9,584 bases of DNA from an uncultured Oscillibacter sp. (GCA_900770295.1 CAAGJQ010000033.1:1-9584), one strand, 5' to 3'; numbered from the stretch's first letter, positions 1 to 6,319 are shown. The notes: a model not told the origin generated them from the sequence alone. Numbers and translations are program-made.

Positions 1-71
1 CCGCTGAGCGCGTCGCCCATTTGTGCCAGAGGCACAAATGCCGTCTCATAAGACTTCAACGCGTCTTCGGC
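1..71. repeat. Left copy of a 71-bp direct repeat
   Basis: These 71 bases recur without mismatch and in the same orientation at 9514-9584. The unit contains a perfect 10-bp inverted repeat (18-27 pairing with 31-40, 3-base loop AGA). No reading frame, ribosome binding site or tRNA-like fold is apparent. The true repeat may be longer: the window starts inside or at the edge of this copy and ends inside the other, so neither outer border can be seen. The most likely identity is a dispersed intergenic palindromic repeat of the host genome; I do not recognise a named family. Confidence 0.9.
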
Positions 72-119
72 GCTATAAAAAGTAGACAAAGTCTACTTTT
101 TAATGAAGTCTAGTATGAG
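45..119. repeat. Nested inverted repeats forming a multi-branched fold
   Basis: Bases 45-58 pair with 104-119 in a 14-bp stem (CTCATA and AGACTTCA against TGAAGTCT and TATGAG) with one 2-base bulge at 112-113. Inside this stem lie a perfect 12-bp AT-rich hairpin (76-87 with 91-102, loop AAA) and a small GC hairpin (61-63 with 71-73). Together with the hairpin at 18-40 this gives a compact branched structure in either DNA strand or in RNA. The left arm of the outer stem is within the 71-bp repeat and the right arm is outside it, which implies that the full repeat extends to at least position 119. Whether it is transcribed is unknown. Confidence 0.75.
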
Positions 120-152
120 TCCCTTTTCCGCATTTGCCATATGAAGATAAAG

Positions 153-187
153 GAGATGCCGCAGGCTGGCCTGCGGCATCTCTTTTT
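153..187 (-). terminator. Rho-independent terminator of the rubrerythrin gene
   Basis: A perfect 13-bp GC-rich stem (153-165 with 170-182, loop CTGG) lies 17 bases after the rubrerythrin stop codon. In the gene's direction (minus strand) the tail is only moderately U-rich (CTTTAT). On the plus strand the stem is followed by TTTTT (183-187), so it could also stop transcription coming out of the left repeat. It is best read as a bidirectional terminator. Confidence 0.8.
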
Positions 188-199
188 CGCGGGAGAGAC

Positions 200-814
200 C
201 TATTGGGCGCCCATACCGGCGCCGGTGTACGGGGCCATTTCCAGACGGATGAAAAAGCCCTGGTCGTGATGGCAGACGGGACAGGACCCGGGGGCCTCCA
301 GCCCCTCCTGGATATGGCCGCAGTTCAGGCACATCCAGCCGCATTTCGTGTCGGAGACGAACAGCTTTCCGGCCTCCAGCAGGTCTGCCAGACGGCCGAA
401 CCGGTCTCCGTGGGTCTGCTCGATTTTGGCGATCTGCCGGAAGGAGGCCGCCACCTCCGGAAAGCCCTCGGCCTGGGCGGTCCCGGCGAAGGCGGGGTAC
501 ACGGACCCGGCCTCCTCCAGCTCGTTGTGCCGGGCGTACCGCAGAAGCTGGACCGCGTCGTTGGTGAGGTCCACGGGATAGCCGCCGTCGATCGGGACGG
601 TCTGGCCGGCCAGGTCCTTCATGTGGTTGTAGAAGATCTCGGCGTGCTCCTTTTCCTGTCCGGCTGTGAACAAAAAGACCGATTCCAGTACGTGGAGCTG
701 CTGCTTCCGGCAGAGAGAGGCCGCAAAGGTATAGCGGTTGCGGGCCTGGCTCTCCCCCGCGAAGGCGCGCATCAGGTTGTTCAGAGTTTCGCTGTTTTTC
801 AGATCTGCGGACAT
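200..814 (-). CDS. rbr: Rubrerythrin
   Basis: A 204-residue cytoplasmic non-haem iron protein that reduces hydrogen peroxide with electrons from rubredoxin or NADH-linked donors, a common oxidative-stress enzyme of anaerobes. The N-terminal ferritin-like four-helix domain (about 1-145) has the expected di-iron ligands: E21 in GESQARNRY, E54 and H57 in EKEH, E98 and E101 before the VYP motif, and E132 with H135 in IEQTH. The C-terminal rubredoxin-like domain carries C162/C165 (CLNC) and C178/C181 (CPVC) for the Fe(Cys)4 site, in the order typical of classical rubrerythrin. The start at 814 is chosen because AGGAGG lies 6 bases upstream (821-826 on the plus strand); the 34 extra in-frame residues upstream do not resemble the family. 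It has its own promoter candidate and terminator, so it is probably monocistronic. Confidence 0.96.
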   Translation of the reverse strand: MSADLKNSETLNNLMRAFAGESQARNRYTFAASLCRKQQLHVLESVFLFTAGQEKEHAEIFYNHMKDLAGQTVPIDGGYPVDLTNDAVQLLRYARHNELEEAGSVYPAFAGTAQAEGFPEVAASFRQIAKIEQTHGDRFGRLADLLEAGKLFVSDTKCGWMCLNCGHIQEGLEAPGSCPVCHHDQGFFIRLEMAPYTGAGMGAQ

Positions 815-866
815 GGAATTCCTCCTGTATGCTGTTATGGAGGTAGGTTTTACCGGAACTGGATGT

Positions 867-894
867 TTTATACACGCACCGGCCGGGGACGCAA
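867..894 (-). promoter_or_regulatory. Candidate sigma-A promoter for rubrerythrin
   Basis: Read on the minus strand, a -35-like TTGCGT (plus 889-894) is separated by 16 bases from a -10-like TATAAA (plus 867-872). It would start transcription roughly 45 bases before the rubrerythrin start codon. The -35 hexamer overlaps the T-run of the upstream gene's terminator, so one gene ends where the next begins. No operator-like palindrome is evident. Confidence 0.45.
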
Positions 895-923
895 AAAACC
901 CCTGCATGCGCAGCATACAGGGG
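893..923 (-). terminator. Rho-independent terminator of the Na/Pi cotransporter gene
   Basis: On the minus strand, 13 bases after the stop codon, an 11-bp stem with one mismatch (899-904 and 906-909 with 913-916 and 918-923, loop GCA) is followed directly by TTTTTT (plus 893-898). This is a textbook intrinsic terminator. On the plus strand the stem is followed by CTTTTT, so it may act in both directions. Confidence 0.88.
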
Positions 924-936
924 CTTTTTGCATGGG

Positions 937-2685
937 TCAGACGGTGGGCAGGTGGTATTTCCGCAAATCGTCCCGCAGGTCCTGGGTGAAGGCACCGCCG
1001 GTTTTCAGATCCTGGAGATAGGCGTGGGGGTCCATGTCGCTGTCATACTCCTCAATGACGGAGATGGCGATGTTGGAGCAGTGGTCGGACACGCGCTCCA
1101 GATTGGTCAGCAGGTCGCTGAGGATGAAGCCCAGCTGGATGGTGCACTCGCCGGTCTGGAGCCGGTGGATGTGGCGCATCCGGATCTCCTCGATCAGCTG
1201 GTCGATGGTCTCCTCCAGGGGCTCCACGGAGCGGGCCCTGGCCAGGTCGCCGGAGGCAAAGCTGCCGAAGGCCTCCTCCATGATCTCCTTCAGGGCGGAG
1301 ATCAGCACATCCAGCTCCGCCCTGGCGTCGTCGGAGAAGCTCAGCTCCTTCTCGTGCAGCTCCTGGGAGGACTCCTGGAGGTTCAGGGCGTGGTCGCCCA
1401 CGCGCTCGAAGTCGCCGATGGCGTGGAGCAGGCGGGAGACGGTGTGGATGTCGTCCATGGAGACGCCGTGCTGGGAGATCTGGACCAGATAGTTGCCCAG
1501 GCGGTCCTCATAGATGTCCAGCTTGTCCTCATTTTGAAGAATTTCGGTCTCCCGCTCCTCACTGTAATCGGAGAACTGCCGGATGGCCAGCAGGATGTTC
1601 CGGTGGGCCAGCTCGCCCATGCGGTTGGTCATGGCCGTGCACTCGCTGATGGCCACGCTGGGGGTGCGCAGCAGCAGGGGGTCCAGGAAGGCGAACTGCT
1701 CCGCCTTGTCCTCGGTGCGGATCATTCTCCGCGCCAGCTTTTCCAGCTGGCGGGAGAAGGGCAGCAGCATCAGCGTGGTCAGCACGTTGAACACCGTGTG
1801 GCAGAAGGCGATGCCCACGGCGCCTACCGCCTGGGTCATGAAGGAGAAGTGGAAGATGGCGTTGCCGCCGTAGAACAGCACCAGACACACCGCGGTGCCG
1901 ATGACGTTGAAGGAGATGTGGATGACGGCCACCCGCTTGGCGTTGCGGTTGACGCCGATGGCGCTGAGCAGCGCCGTCACGCAGGTGCCGATGTTCTGGC
2001 CCATGATGATGGGGATGGCCATGCCGTAGGTGATGGAGCCGGTGAGGGCCAGGGCCTGCAAAATGCCCACCGACGCGGCGGAGGACTGGATGACGCCGGT
2101 GAACACAGCGCCCACCAGCACGCCCAGCAGGGGATTGTTGAAGGCGGTGAGGAGGCTGGCGAACTCGGGCATATCCGCCAGGGGGCTGACGGACTCCTTC
2201 ATCAGCTCCATGCCGTACATCAGAATGGAGAAGCCCACCATGATGCGGCCGATGTCCCGGCGCTTCTGCTTCTTGGAGCCCATGATGAGGATGATGCCCG
2301 CCAGGGCGATGACGGGGGAGAAATTCTCGGGCTTGAGAAGGTTGACGAACACGCTCTCACTCTCAATGCCCGTCAGAGACAGGATCCAGGCCGTCAGGGT
2401 GGTGCCGATGTTGGAGCCCATGATGACGCCGATGGTCTGCCCCAGCTCCATGACGCCGGAGTTCACCAGGCCCACCAGCATGACCGTCATGGCGGAGGAG
2501 GACTGGATGGCGATGGTGATGCCGGCGCCCAGCAGCAGGCTTTTGAAGGGGTTGGAGGTCATGCGCTTGAGCAGCCGCTCCAGCTTGCCGCCGGCCATCT
2601 TCTCCAGGCTCTTGGACATGGTGGTCATGCCGTAGAGGAAGAAGGCCAGACCGCCGCACAGGGTAAACACGGAGAAAATATCCAT
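937..2685 (-). CDS. Na+/phosphate cotransporter family protein with C-terminal PhoU-like domain
   Basis: A 582-residue inner-membrane protein of the NptA/type II Na/Pi family, expected to import inorganic phosphate with sodium. The membrane part (about 1-310) shows the family's two inverted repeats: QSSSA at 61-65 followed by GSNIGTTLTA at 90-99, and QSSAAS at 200-205 followed by GQNIGTCVTA at 229-238. The cytoplasmic tail (about 340-560) is a PhoU-like helical domain with the paired metal-binding signatures ERVGDH (427-432) and ERVSDH (530-535). PhoU-like tails are common in bacterial members and are thought to regulate transport. The start at 2685 is supported by AAGGAG 9 bases upstream (plus 2695-2700); an in-frame ATG at 2841 would add 52 residues without family resemblance. 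No other phosphate genes are adjacent. Transport of a different anion cannot be excluded. Confidence 0.94.
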   Translation of the reverse strand: MDIFSVFTLCGGLAFFLYGMTTMSKSLEKMAGGKLERLLKRMTSNPFKSLLLGAGITIAIQSSSAMTVMLVGLVNSGVMELGQTIGVIMGSNIGTTLTAWILSLTGIESESVFVNLLKPENFSPVIALAGIILIMGSKKQKRRDIGRIMVGFSILMYGMELMKESVSPLADMPEFASLLTAFNNPLLGVLVGAVFTGVIQSSAASVGILQALALTGSITYGMAIPIIMGQNIGTCVTALLSAIGVNRNAKRVAVIHISFNVIGTAVCLVLFYGGNAIFHFSFMTQAVGAVGIAFCHTVFNVLTTLMLLPFSRQLEKLARRMIRTEDKAEQFAFLDPLLLRTPSVAISECTAMTNRMGELAHRNILLAIRQFSDYSEERETEILQNEDKLDIYEDRLGNYLVQISQHGVSMDDIHTVSRLLHAIGDFERVGDHALNLQESSQELHEKELSFSDDARAELDVLISALKEIMEEAFGSFASGDLARARSVEPLEETIDQLIEEIRMRHIHRLQTGECTIQLGFILSDLLTNLERVSDHCSNIAISVIEEYDSDMDPHAYLQDLKTGGAFTQDLRDDLRKYHLPTV

Positions 2686-2758
2686 ACTGAAATGCTCCTT
2701 TATGGATTCTTCCGGCCTGTGGAAAGACCGGATGCAGTCAACCTTATGTTGCCAACCT

Positions 2759-2764
2759 ATTATA
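2759..2764 (-). promoter_or_regulatory. Possible -10 element upstream of the Na/Pi gene
   Basis: The AT-rich 5' region (2701-2866) has a perfect TATAAT on the minus strand at 2759-2764, giving a leader of about 65 bases. The matching -35 (TTTCTC at 17-base spacing) is poor. A good TTGACA further upstream (plus 2836-2841) has no convincing -10 partner at normal spacing. I see no clear PHO-box-like direct repeats. Confidence 0.35.
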
Positions 2765-2892
2765 TATGTTTCCACGGAGGAGGAGAAATAGGCGGAATGA
2801 CCAAATGTAAAATTTGCGAAAAGAATTATGCGATTTGTCAAAAAATGACGATATATTTATGAAAATCACATAAAAACGCAAGCGTTTGCCCC

Positions 2893-2923
2893 AAAAGAAA
2901 CAGCGCCGTTACGGCGCTGTTTC
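2893..2923 (-). terminator. Terminator overlapping the end of the patatin-like gene
   Basis: A perfect 12-bp stem (2897-2908 with 2912-2923) has a 3-base loop that is exactly the TAA stop codon of the patatin-like gene (2909-2911). On the minus strand the stem is followed by TTTTGGGG. The last four sense codons thus form one arm of the terminator. Confidence 0.85.
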
Positions 2924-3796
2924 CAACACAGAGGGGTCTGCATTTTCTGTCCAGAACGCCCGGACGCTGTCCGCGGAGCGGCGTCCGGCAAAGTAGCCAA
3001 TCTGCCACAGGGCACGGACGACCTCCATGTCCTTCTCCGTGCGGGAGCAGCCCAGCGTGTCCTCCGGCGCGATGACGATGACCTTGCCCTGGGCCTCCAG
3101 CTCAAACAGCTCGTCCCGGCAGGCGTTGTAGCGCTCCGCCCGGGTGCGCATGGTCTCCACGAAGTTGGGATACTTGCGGAAGGCGTTCTTTGTGAACCGG
3201 AAGGAGGGGTCGGCGTCCTTGCGGTAGTCCCGCTCCCGGGTCAGGATGACCACCACCCGGTCGCAGCCCGCCTCGAAGGCCCGCTTCCAGGGAATGGCGT
3301 CGGCGCAGCCGCCGTCCAGATAGGGCTGGCCGTCGATCTCGATGACGGGGAACATCATGGGGATGGCGCAGGTGGCCTGGAGCAGCAGGTTGTGGTCGTC
3401 CCGGCGGGGGACGGGCAGGTAGTCCGCCTCGCCGGTGTTCAGGTTGGTGACCACGGCCTCCACCGTGCCGGGATAGGCCTCGAAGGCGTCGTAGTCAAAG
3501 GGCAGCAGCTCGTTGGGGATGGTCTCGTAGGAGAATTTCAGGCCGAAATAGGAGCGGTTTTTGGGATTGAGCATGTTCCGCCAGCTCATGTAGCGGTGGT
3601 CGTTGGCGTAGGTCGTCACCAGCTTCAGATTCCGCCGGCTCTGACGGGAGAGATAGCTGACGCCGTAGGCGATGCCGGCGGAGACGCCGACGGTGTAATC
3701 CGGCATGGGCAGACCCAGATCCAGAAACGCGTCGCACACGCCGGAGGAGAAGATGGTCCGCAGGGCGCCGCCCTCCAGGACCAGTCCGGTTTTCAT
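2909..3796 (-). CDS. Patatin-like phospholipase family protein (YjjU type)
   Basis: A 295-residue predicted cytoplasmic or membrane-associated serine lipid acyl hydrolase; the physiological lipid is unknown. The patatin Ser-Asp dyad is in place: nucleophile S39 in GVSAG (37-41) and D161 in DGG (161-163). The oxyanion-hole loop near the N terminus reads EGGALR (8-13), with alanine where most relatives have a third glycine. The length and the order of these motifs fit the YjjU-like subgroup. There is no signal peptide. The start at 3796 is chosen because AAGGAAG lies about 10 bases upstream; the in-frame ATG at 3817 has only an A-rich stretch in front of it and would place that ribosome site inside the gene. 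It is transcribed divergently from the DUF1538 gene and ends in its own terminator. Confidence 0.9.
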   Translation of the reverse strand: MKTGLVLEGGALRTIFSSGVCDAFLDLGLPMPDYTVGVSAGIAYGVSYLSRQSRRNLKLVTTYANDHRYMSWRNMLNPKNRSYFGLKFSYETIPNELLPFDYDAFEAYPGTVEAVVTNLNTGEADYLPVPRRDDHNLLLQATCAIPMMFPVIEIDGQPYLDGGCADAIPWKRAFEAGCDRVVVILTRERDYRKDADPSFRFTKNAFRKYPNFVETMRTRAERYNACRDELFELEAQGKVIVIAPEDTLGCSRTEKDMEVVRALWQIGYFAGRRSADSVRAFWTENADPSVLETAP

Positions 3797-3826
3797 GAGA
3801 AGGTCACTTCCTTGCATTTTTTATGG

Positions 3827-3835
3827 ATTATAGCA
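3827..3835 (-). promoter_or_regulatory. Extended -10 promoter for the patatin-like gene
   Basis: On the minus strand TGCTATAAT (plus 3827-3835) is a perfect extended -10 element, about 30 bases before the chosen start codon. The -35 region is T-rich (TTTCTT) and weak, as is usual with an extended -10. The short leader agrees with the start at 3796. Confidence 0.6.
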
Positions 3836-3861
3836 CACCGGCGGAAAAAAAGAAACGCCTG

Positions 3862-3899
3862 ACAAGAACTTGTTAAAGATTTTGCAACTTCCCCGGAAG
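3862..3899. promoter_or_regulatory. Two short palindromes between divergent promoters
   Basis: ACAAG-AA-CTTGT (3862-3873) and CTTCC-CC-GGAAG (3888-3899) are perfect 5-bp inverted repeats with 2-base spacers. The second ends two bases before the -35 of the plus-strand promoter. Their position between two divergent promoters would suit a regulator binding site, but palindromes this short occur by chance and no regulator gene is nearby. Confidence 0.25.
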
Positions 3900-3901
3900 G
3901 G

Positions 3902-3931
3902 TTGAAGGCGACAGGATTTGCATGCTATCAT
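3902..3931 (+). promoter_or_regulatory. Promoter of the DUF1538 / PII-like operon
   Basis: TTGAAG (3902-3907) is followed after 18 bases by TATCAT (3926-3931), which is preceded by TGC to make an extended -10. The predicted transcript would begin near 3938, leaving a leader of about 33 bases before the start at 3971. This argues against an in-frame TTG start at 3902, which would lie inside the promoter. Confidence 0.6.
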
Positions 3932-3970
3932 ACAGAAAATGAGCATTTTGGAAGAAATCGAGGTGAGGAG

Positions 3971-5515
3971 ATGCGGGGCGGTTTCCGGAAGCGGTGGAAG
4001 GAGAACATGGGACAGAGCAGGACCATTCTGGGAGAGAAGGTGCGGGAGGCGCTGGCCTCCGTGCTGCCCATCACCGTCATCGTACTGCTGCTGTGCTTCA
4101 CGGCGGCGCCGGTGCCCACGGACATCCTGCTGGCATTTTTGATGGGCGCGGTGCTGCTGATCGCCGGCATGGGGCTGTTCACCCTGGGCGCCGAGACGGC
4201 CATGACGCCCATCGGCGAGCGGGTGGGCGCCCATATGACCAGATCCCGGAAGCTGTGGGTGGTGGTGTCGGTCAGCTTTCTGATCGGCGTGATCATCACG
4301 GTGTCCGAGCCGGACCTCCAGGTGCTGGCGGAGCAGGTGCCCAGCGTCCCCAACGCCGTTCTGGTGGGGGCCGTGGCCGTGGGCGTGGGCGTGTTTCTGG
4401 TGATCGCCCTGCTGCGCATCCTGTTCCGCGTCCCGCTGCGGGGGCTTCTGATCGTCTCCTACGCCGTGGTGCTGGTGCTGGCGGCCGTTGTGCCCGGGGA
4501 CTTCCTGGCCATCGCCTTTGACTCCGGCGGCGTCACCACCGGCCCCATGACGGTGCCCTTCATCATGGCGCTGGGCCTGGGCGTCGCCTCCATCCGCAGC
4601 GACAAAAACGCCGCCCAGGACAGCTTCGGCCTGGTGGCGCTGTGCTCCGTGGGGCCGATTTTGGCGGTGCTGATCCTGGCGCTGGTGTACCCGGCCTCCG
4701 GTACATACGTATCCCCCGCGCTGCCGGAGGCGGCGGACAGCCGGGCGCTCTGGCAGCTGTTCCAGGAGGCGTTCCCGGAGTACATCCGGGAGGTGACGGT
4801 GTGTCTGGCACCCATCGCGGTGTTTTTCGCGGTGTTCCAGGTGGTGTCCCTGCACCTGAACCGGAAAAAGGTGTTGAAAATCGTCATCGGCCTCCTATAT
4901 ACTGGTGTTGGACTGGTGCTGTTCCTCACCGGCGTCAACGTGGGCTTCCTGCCCGCCGGCACCTATCTGGGCCGGCAGATCGCGGAGCTGCCCTGCAGCT
5001 GGGTCCTGATCCCCATCGGCATGCTGATGGGCTGGTTCATCGTGCAGGCGGAGCCTGCGGTCCATGTGCTGAACCGGCAGGTGGAGGAGATCACCTCCGG
5101 CGCCATCCCCGGCAAGGCCATGAGCACCAGCCTCTCCGTGGGCGTGGCCGTATCCGTGGGCCTTGCCATGACCCGGGTGCTGACCGGCGTCTCCATCGTG
5201 TACTTCCTGGCGCCGGGCTATCTGGCGGCCATCGCGCTGTCCTTCTTTGTGCCGAAGATCTTTACCTCCATCGCCTTCGACTCCGGCGGCGTGGCCTCCG
5301 GCCCCATGACGGCCACCTTCCTGCTGCCCTTTGCCATGGGCGCCTGCGAGGCCCTGGGCGGCAATATCGTCACGGACGCCTTCGGCATCGTGGCGATGGT
5401 GGCCATGACGCCGCTGATCACCATCCAGCTGCTGGGCCTCGCGTACCAGTACCGGATGAAGCGCAGCCAGCCTGTGGAGATACCGGCGGAGGACGAGGAG
5501 ATCATCGAGCTGTAA
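3971..5515 (+). CDS. DUF1538 family integral membrane transporter, internally duplicated
   Basis: A 514-residue polytopic membrane protein built from two homologous halves about 253 residues apart. FDSGGVTTGPMT (183-194) is matched by FDSGGVASGPMT (436-447); EPDLQVLAEQV (113-123) by EPAVHVLNRQV (361-371); and the helix beginning SFGLVAL (218) by AFGIVAM (470). The duplicated acidic and glycine-rich motifs look like a transport or ion-binding site. The family is DUF1538; from memory, a two-gene DUF1538 pair (UmpAB) from a halophilic Halomonas has been reported as a Na+(Li+,K+)/H+ antiporter, so cation exchange is a reasonable but unproven guess. Here the two halves are fused in one chain. The N terminus is basic (RGGFRKRWK) and the C terminus acidic. 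The start at 3971 has GAGGTG-AGGAG just upstream; an alternative ATG at 4007 follows AAGGAG at short spacing. It lies 26 bases before the PII-like gene, with no terminator between. Confidence 0.88.
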   Translation: MRGGFRKRWKENMGQSRTILGEKVREALASVLPITVIVLLLCFTAAPVPTDILLAFLMGAVLLIAGMGLFTLGAETAMTPIGERVGAHMTRSRKLWVVVSVSFLIGVIITVSEPDLQVLAEQVPSVPNAVLVGAVAVGVGVFLVIALLRILFRVPLRGLLIVSYAVVLVLAAVVPGDFLAIAFDSGGVTTGPMTVPFIMALGLGVASIRSDKNAAQDSFGLVALCSVGPILAVLILALVYPASGTYVSPALPEAADSRALWQLFQEAFPEYIREVTVCLAPIAVFFAVFQVVSLHLNRKKVLKIVIGLLYTGVGLVLFLTGVNVGFLPAGTYLGRQIAELPCSWVLIPIGMLMGWFIVQAEPAVHVLNRQVEEITSGAIPGKAMSTSLSVGVAVSVGLAMTRVLTGVSIVYFLAPGYLAAIALSFFVPKIFTSIAFDSGGVASGPMTATFLLPFAMGACEALGGNIVTDAFGIVAMVAMTPLITIQLLGLAYQYRMKRSQPVEIPAEDEEIIEL

Positions 5516-5541
5516 AATGACCTGAAAGGGGAGAGACTGCC

Positions 5542-6207
5542 ATGGGCGGAGCTGTTCTCATGATCACCATTACGGACCGCAGCCGCTGCGGGGAATTCGC
5601 GGCCTGGTATCAGGAACAGGGCATCCCCCTGGTGCTGACGGCCCTGGGCAGCGGCACGGCCACCACCGAAATTCTGGACTGCCTGGGCCTGGAGGCCACG
5701 GAGAAGGCGGTTCTGTTCTGCGTGGCGCCCCACTCCCCCCAGCTGGTGCGGAGGGCGGAAAAGGCGCTGTGGCTGGATGTGCCGGGCCGGGGCATCCTGA
5801 TGACGGTGCCGGTGTCCAGCATCGGCGGCGCTGCCGCCAGAGACTATCTGCTGCAACAGGAGGCGGAGAAAGCCATGGAAAAGGAAATCACCCACGAGCT
5901 GCTGGTGGTCATCACCAACCAGGGCCATACGGACATGGTGATGGACGCCGCCCGGGCCGCCGGCGCCACGGGAGGCACCGCCGTCCACGCCAAGGGGACG
6001 GGAACGGAGCTGGCGAAGAAGTTCTTCGGCGTGTCCATCGCGGCGGAAAAGGAGCTGATCTTCATTCTGACCCGGGAGGAGACCCGGGTGCCCATCATGA
6101 AGGCCATCATGGCCCGGGCGGGCATGCAGACGGAGGCCCAGTCCCTGGTGTTCTCCCTGCCGGTGAGCGATATCGCGGGCCTGCGCCGTCTGGACGGCGA
6201 AAATTGA
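5542..6207 (+). CDS. PII-like protein with two tandem PII-fold domains
   Basis: A 221-residue soluble protein related to the GlnB/GlnK signal transducers. The second half (about 118-214) has the PII strand signature GATGGTAVHAKGTG (141-154), then a loop of about 14 residues and EKELIFIL (169-176). The loop is shorter than a classical T-loop and has no tyrosine like Y51, so uridylylation is not expected. The first half (about 7-96) has the same pattern, GSGTATTEI (36-44) then TEKAVLF (53-59). Both halves end alike: MTVPVSSIGG (87-96) and FSLPVSDIAG (204-213). A trimer of two-domain chains, or a pseudo-hexameric ring, is possible. Its position behind a transporter suggests that it binds and gates DUF1538 in response to a nucleotide or small ligand (inference). 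GGGGAGAG at 5528-5535 supports the start; an ATG at 5560 is a weaker alternative. Confidence 0.82.
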   Translation: MGGAVLMITITDRSRCGEFAAWYQEQGIPLVLTALGSGTATTEILDCLGLEATEKAVLFCVAPHSPQLVRRAEKALWLDVPGRGILMTVPVSSIGGAAARDYLLQQEAEKAMEKEITHELLVVITNQGHTDMVMDAARAAGATGGTAVHAKGTGTELAKKFFGVSIAAEKELIFILTREETRVPIMKAIMARAGMQTEAQSLVFSLPVSDIAGLRRLDGEN

Positions 6208-6213
6208 ATCCGG

Positions 6214-6251
6214 TGCCCCGGACGGTCCCGCGGGACTGCCCGGGGCATTTT
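6214..6251 (+). terminator. Rho-independent terminator of the DUF1538 / PII-like operon
   Basis: Six bases after the PII-like stop codon, TGCCCCGG (6214-6221) pairs with CCGGGGCA (6240-6247). An inner GTCC/GGAC stem extends it to about 14 bp with one mismatch and a CGCG loop, followed by TTTT (6248-6251). It separates this operon from the acetyltransferase unit. Confidence 0.85.
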
Positions 6252-6263
6252 CCGCCCAAACGA

Positions 6264-6292
6264 TTGCGGTTTTTCCCAATTTGCGGTACACT
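6264..6292 (+). promoter_or_regulatory. Promoter of the CatA-like / aminotransferase unit
   Basis: TTGCGG (6264-6269) and TACACT (6287-6292) are separated by 17 bases, just after the preceding terminator. The predicted start of transcription near 6299 leaves about 20 bases of leader, which rules out the upstream in-frame ATG at 6281 (inside the promoter) and supports the start at 6320. The leader is too short for an attenuation peptide of the kind seen in inducible cat genes. Confidence 0.55.
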
Positions 6293-6319
6293 GGAAAAAA
6301 CGAGAAAGGGGGCGCCCCT

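Noticed and set aside
1..120. CRISPR array or tRNA-like gene in the terminal repeats
   Set aside because: There are only two copies, more than 9 kb apart, with no regular spacers and no cas genes; the stems do not form a cloverleaf with tRNA-conserved bases.
2701..2760. A riboswitch in the leader of the Na/Pi gene
   Set aside because: Only a weak 5-bp TCCGG/CCGGA hairpin (2711-2732) is visible and no known aptamer core is recognised; the leader is too short for most classes.
928..2862. A 644-codon open frame on the plus strand opposite the Na/Pi gene
   Set aside because: Its product is a low-complexity chain rich in H, G, A, D and Q with no family motif. The opposite strand has clear Na/Pi and PhoU motifs, so this is an antisense shadow caused by high GC codon bias.
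3821..4855. A 344-codon minus-strand frame opposite the DUF1538 gene
   Set aside because: Repetitive H/Q/G-rich translation with no start signal; it is a shadow of the membrane-protein gene.
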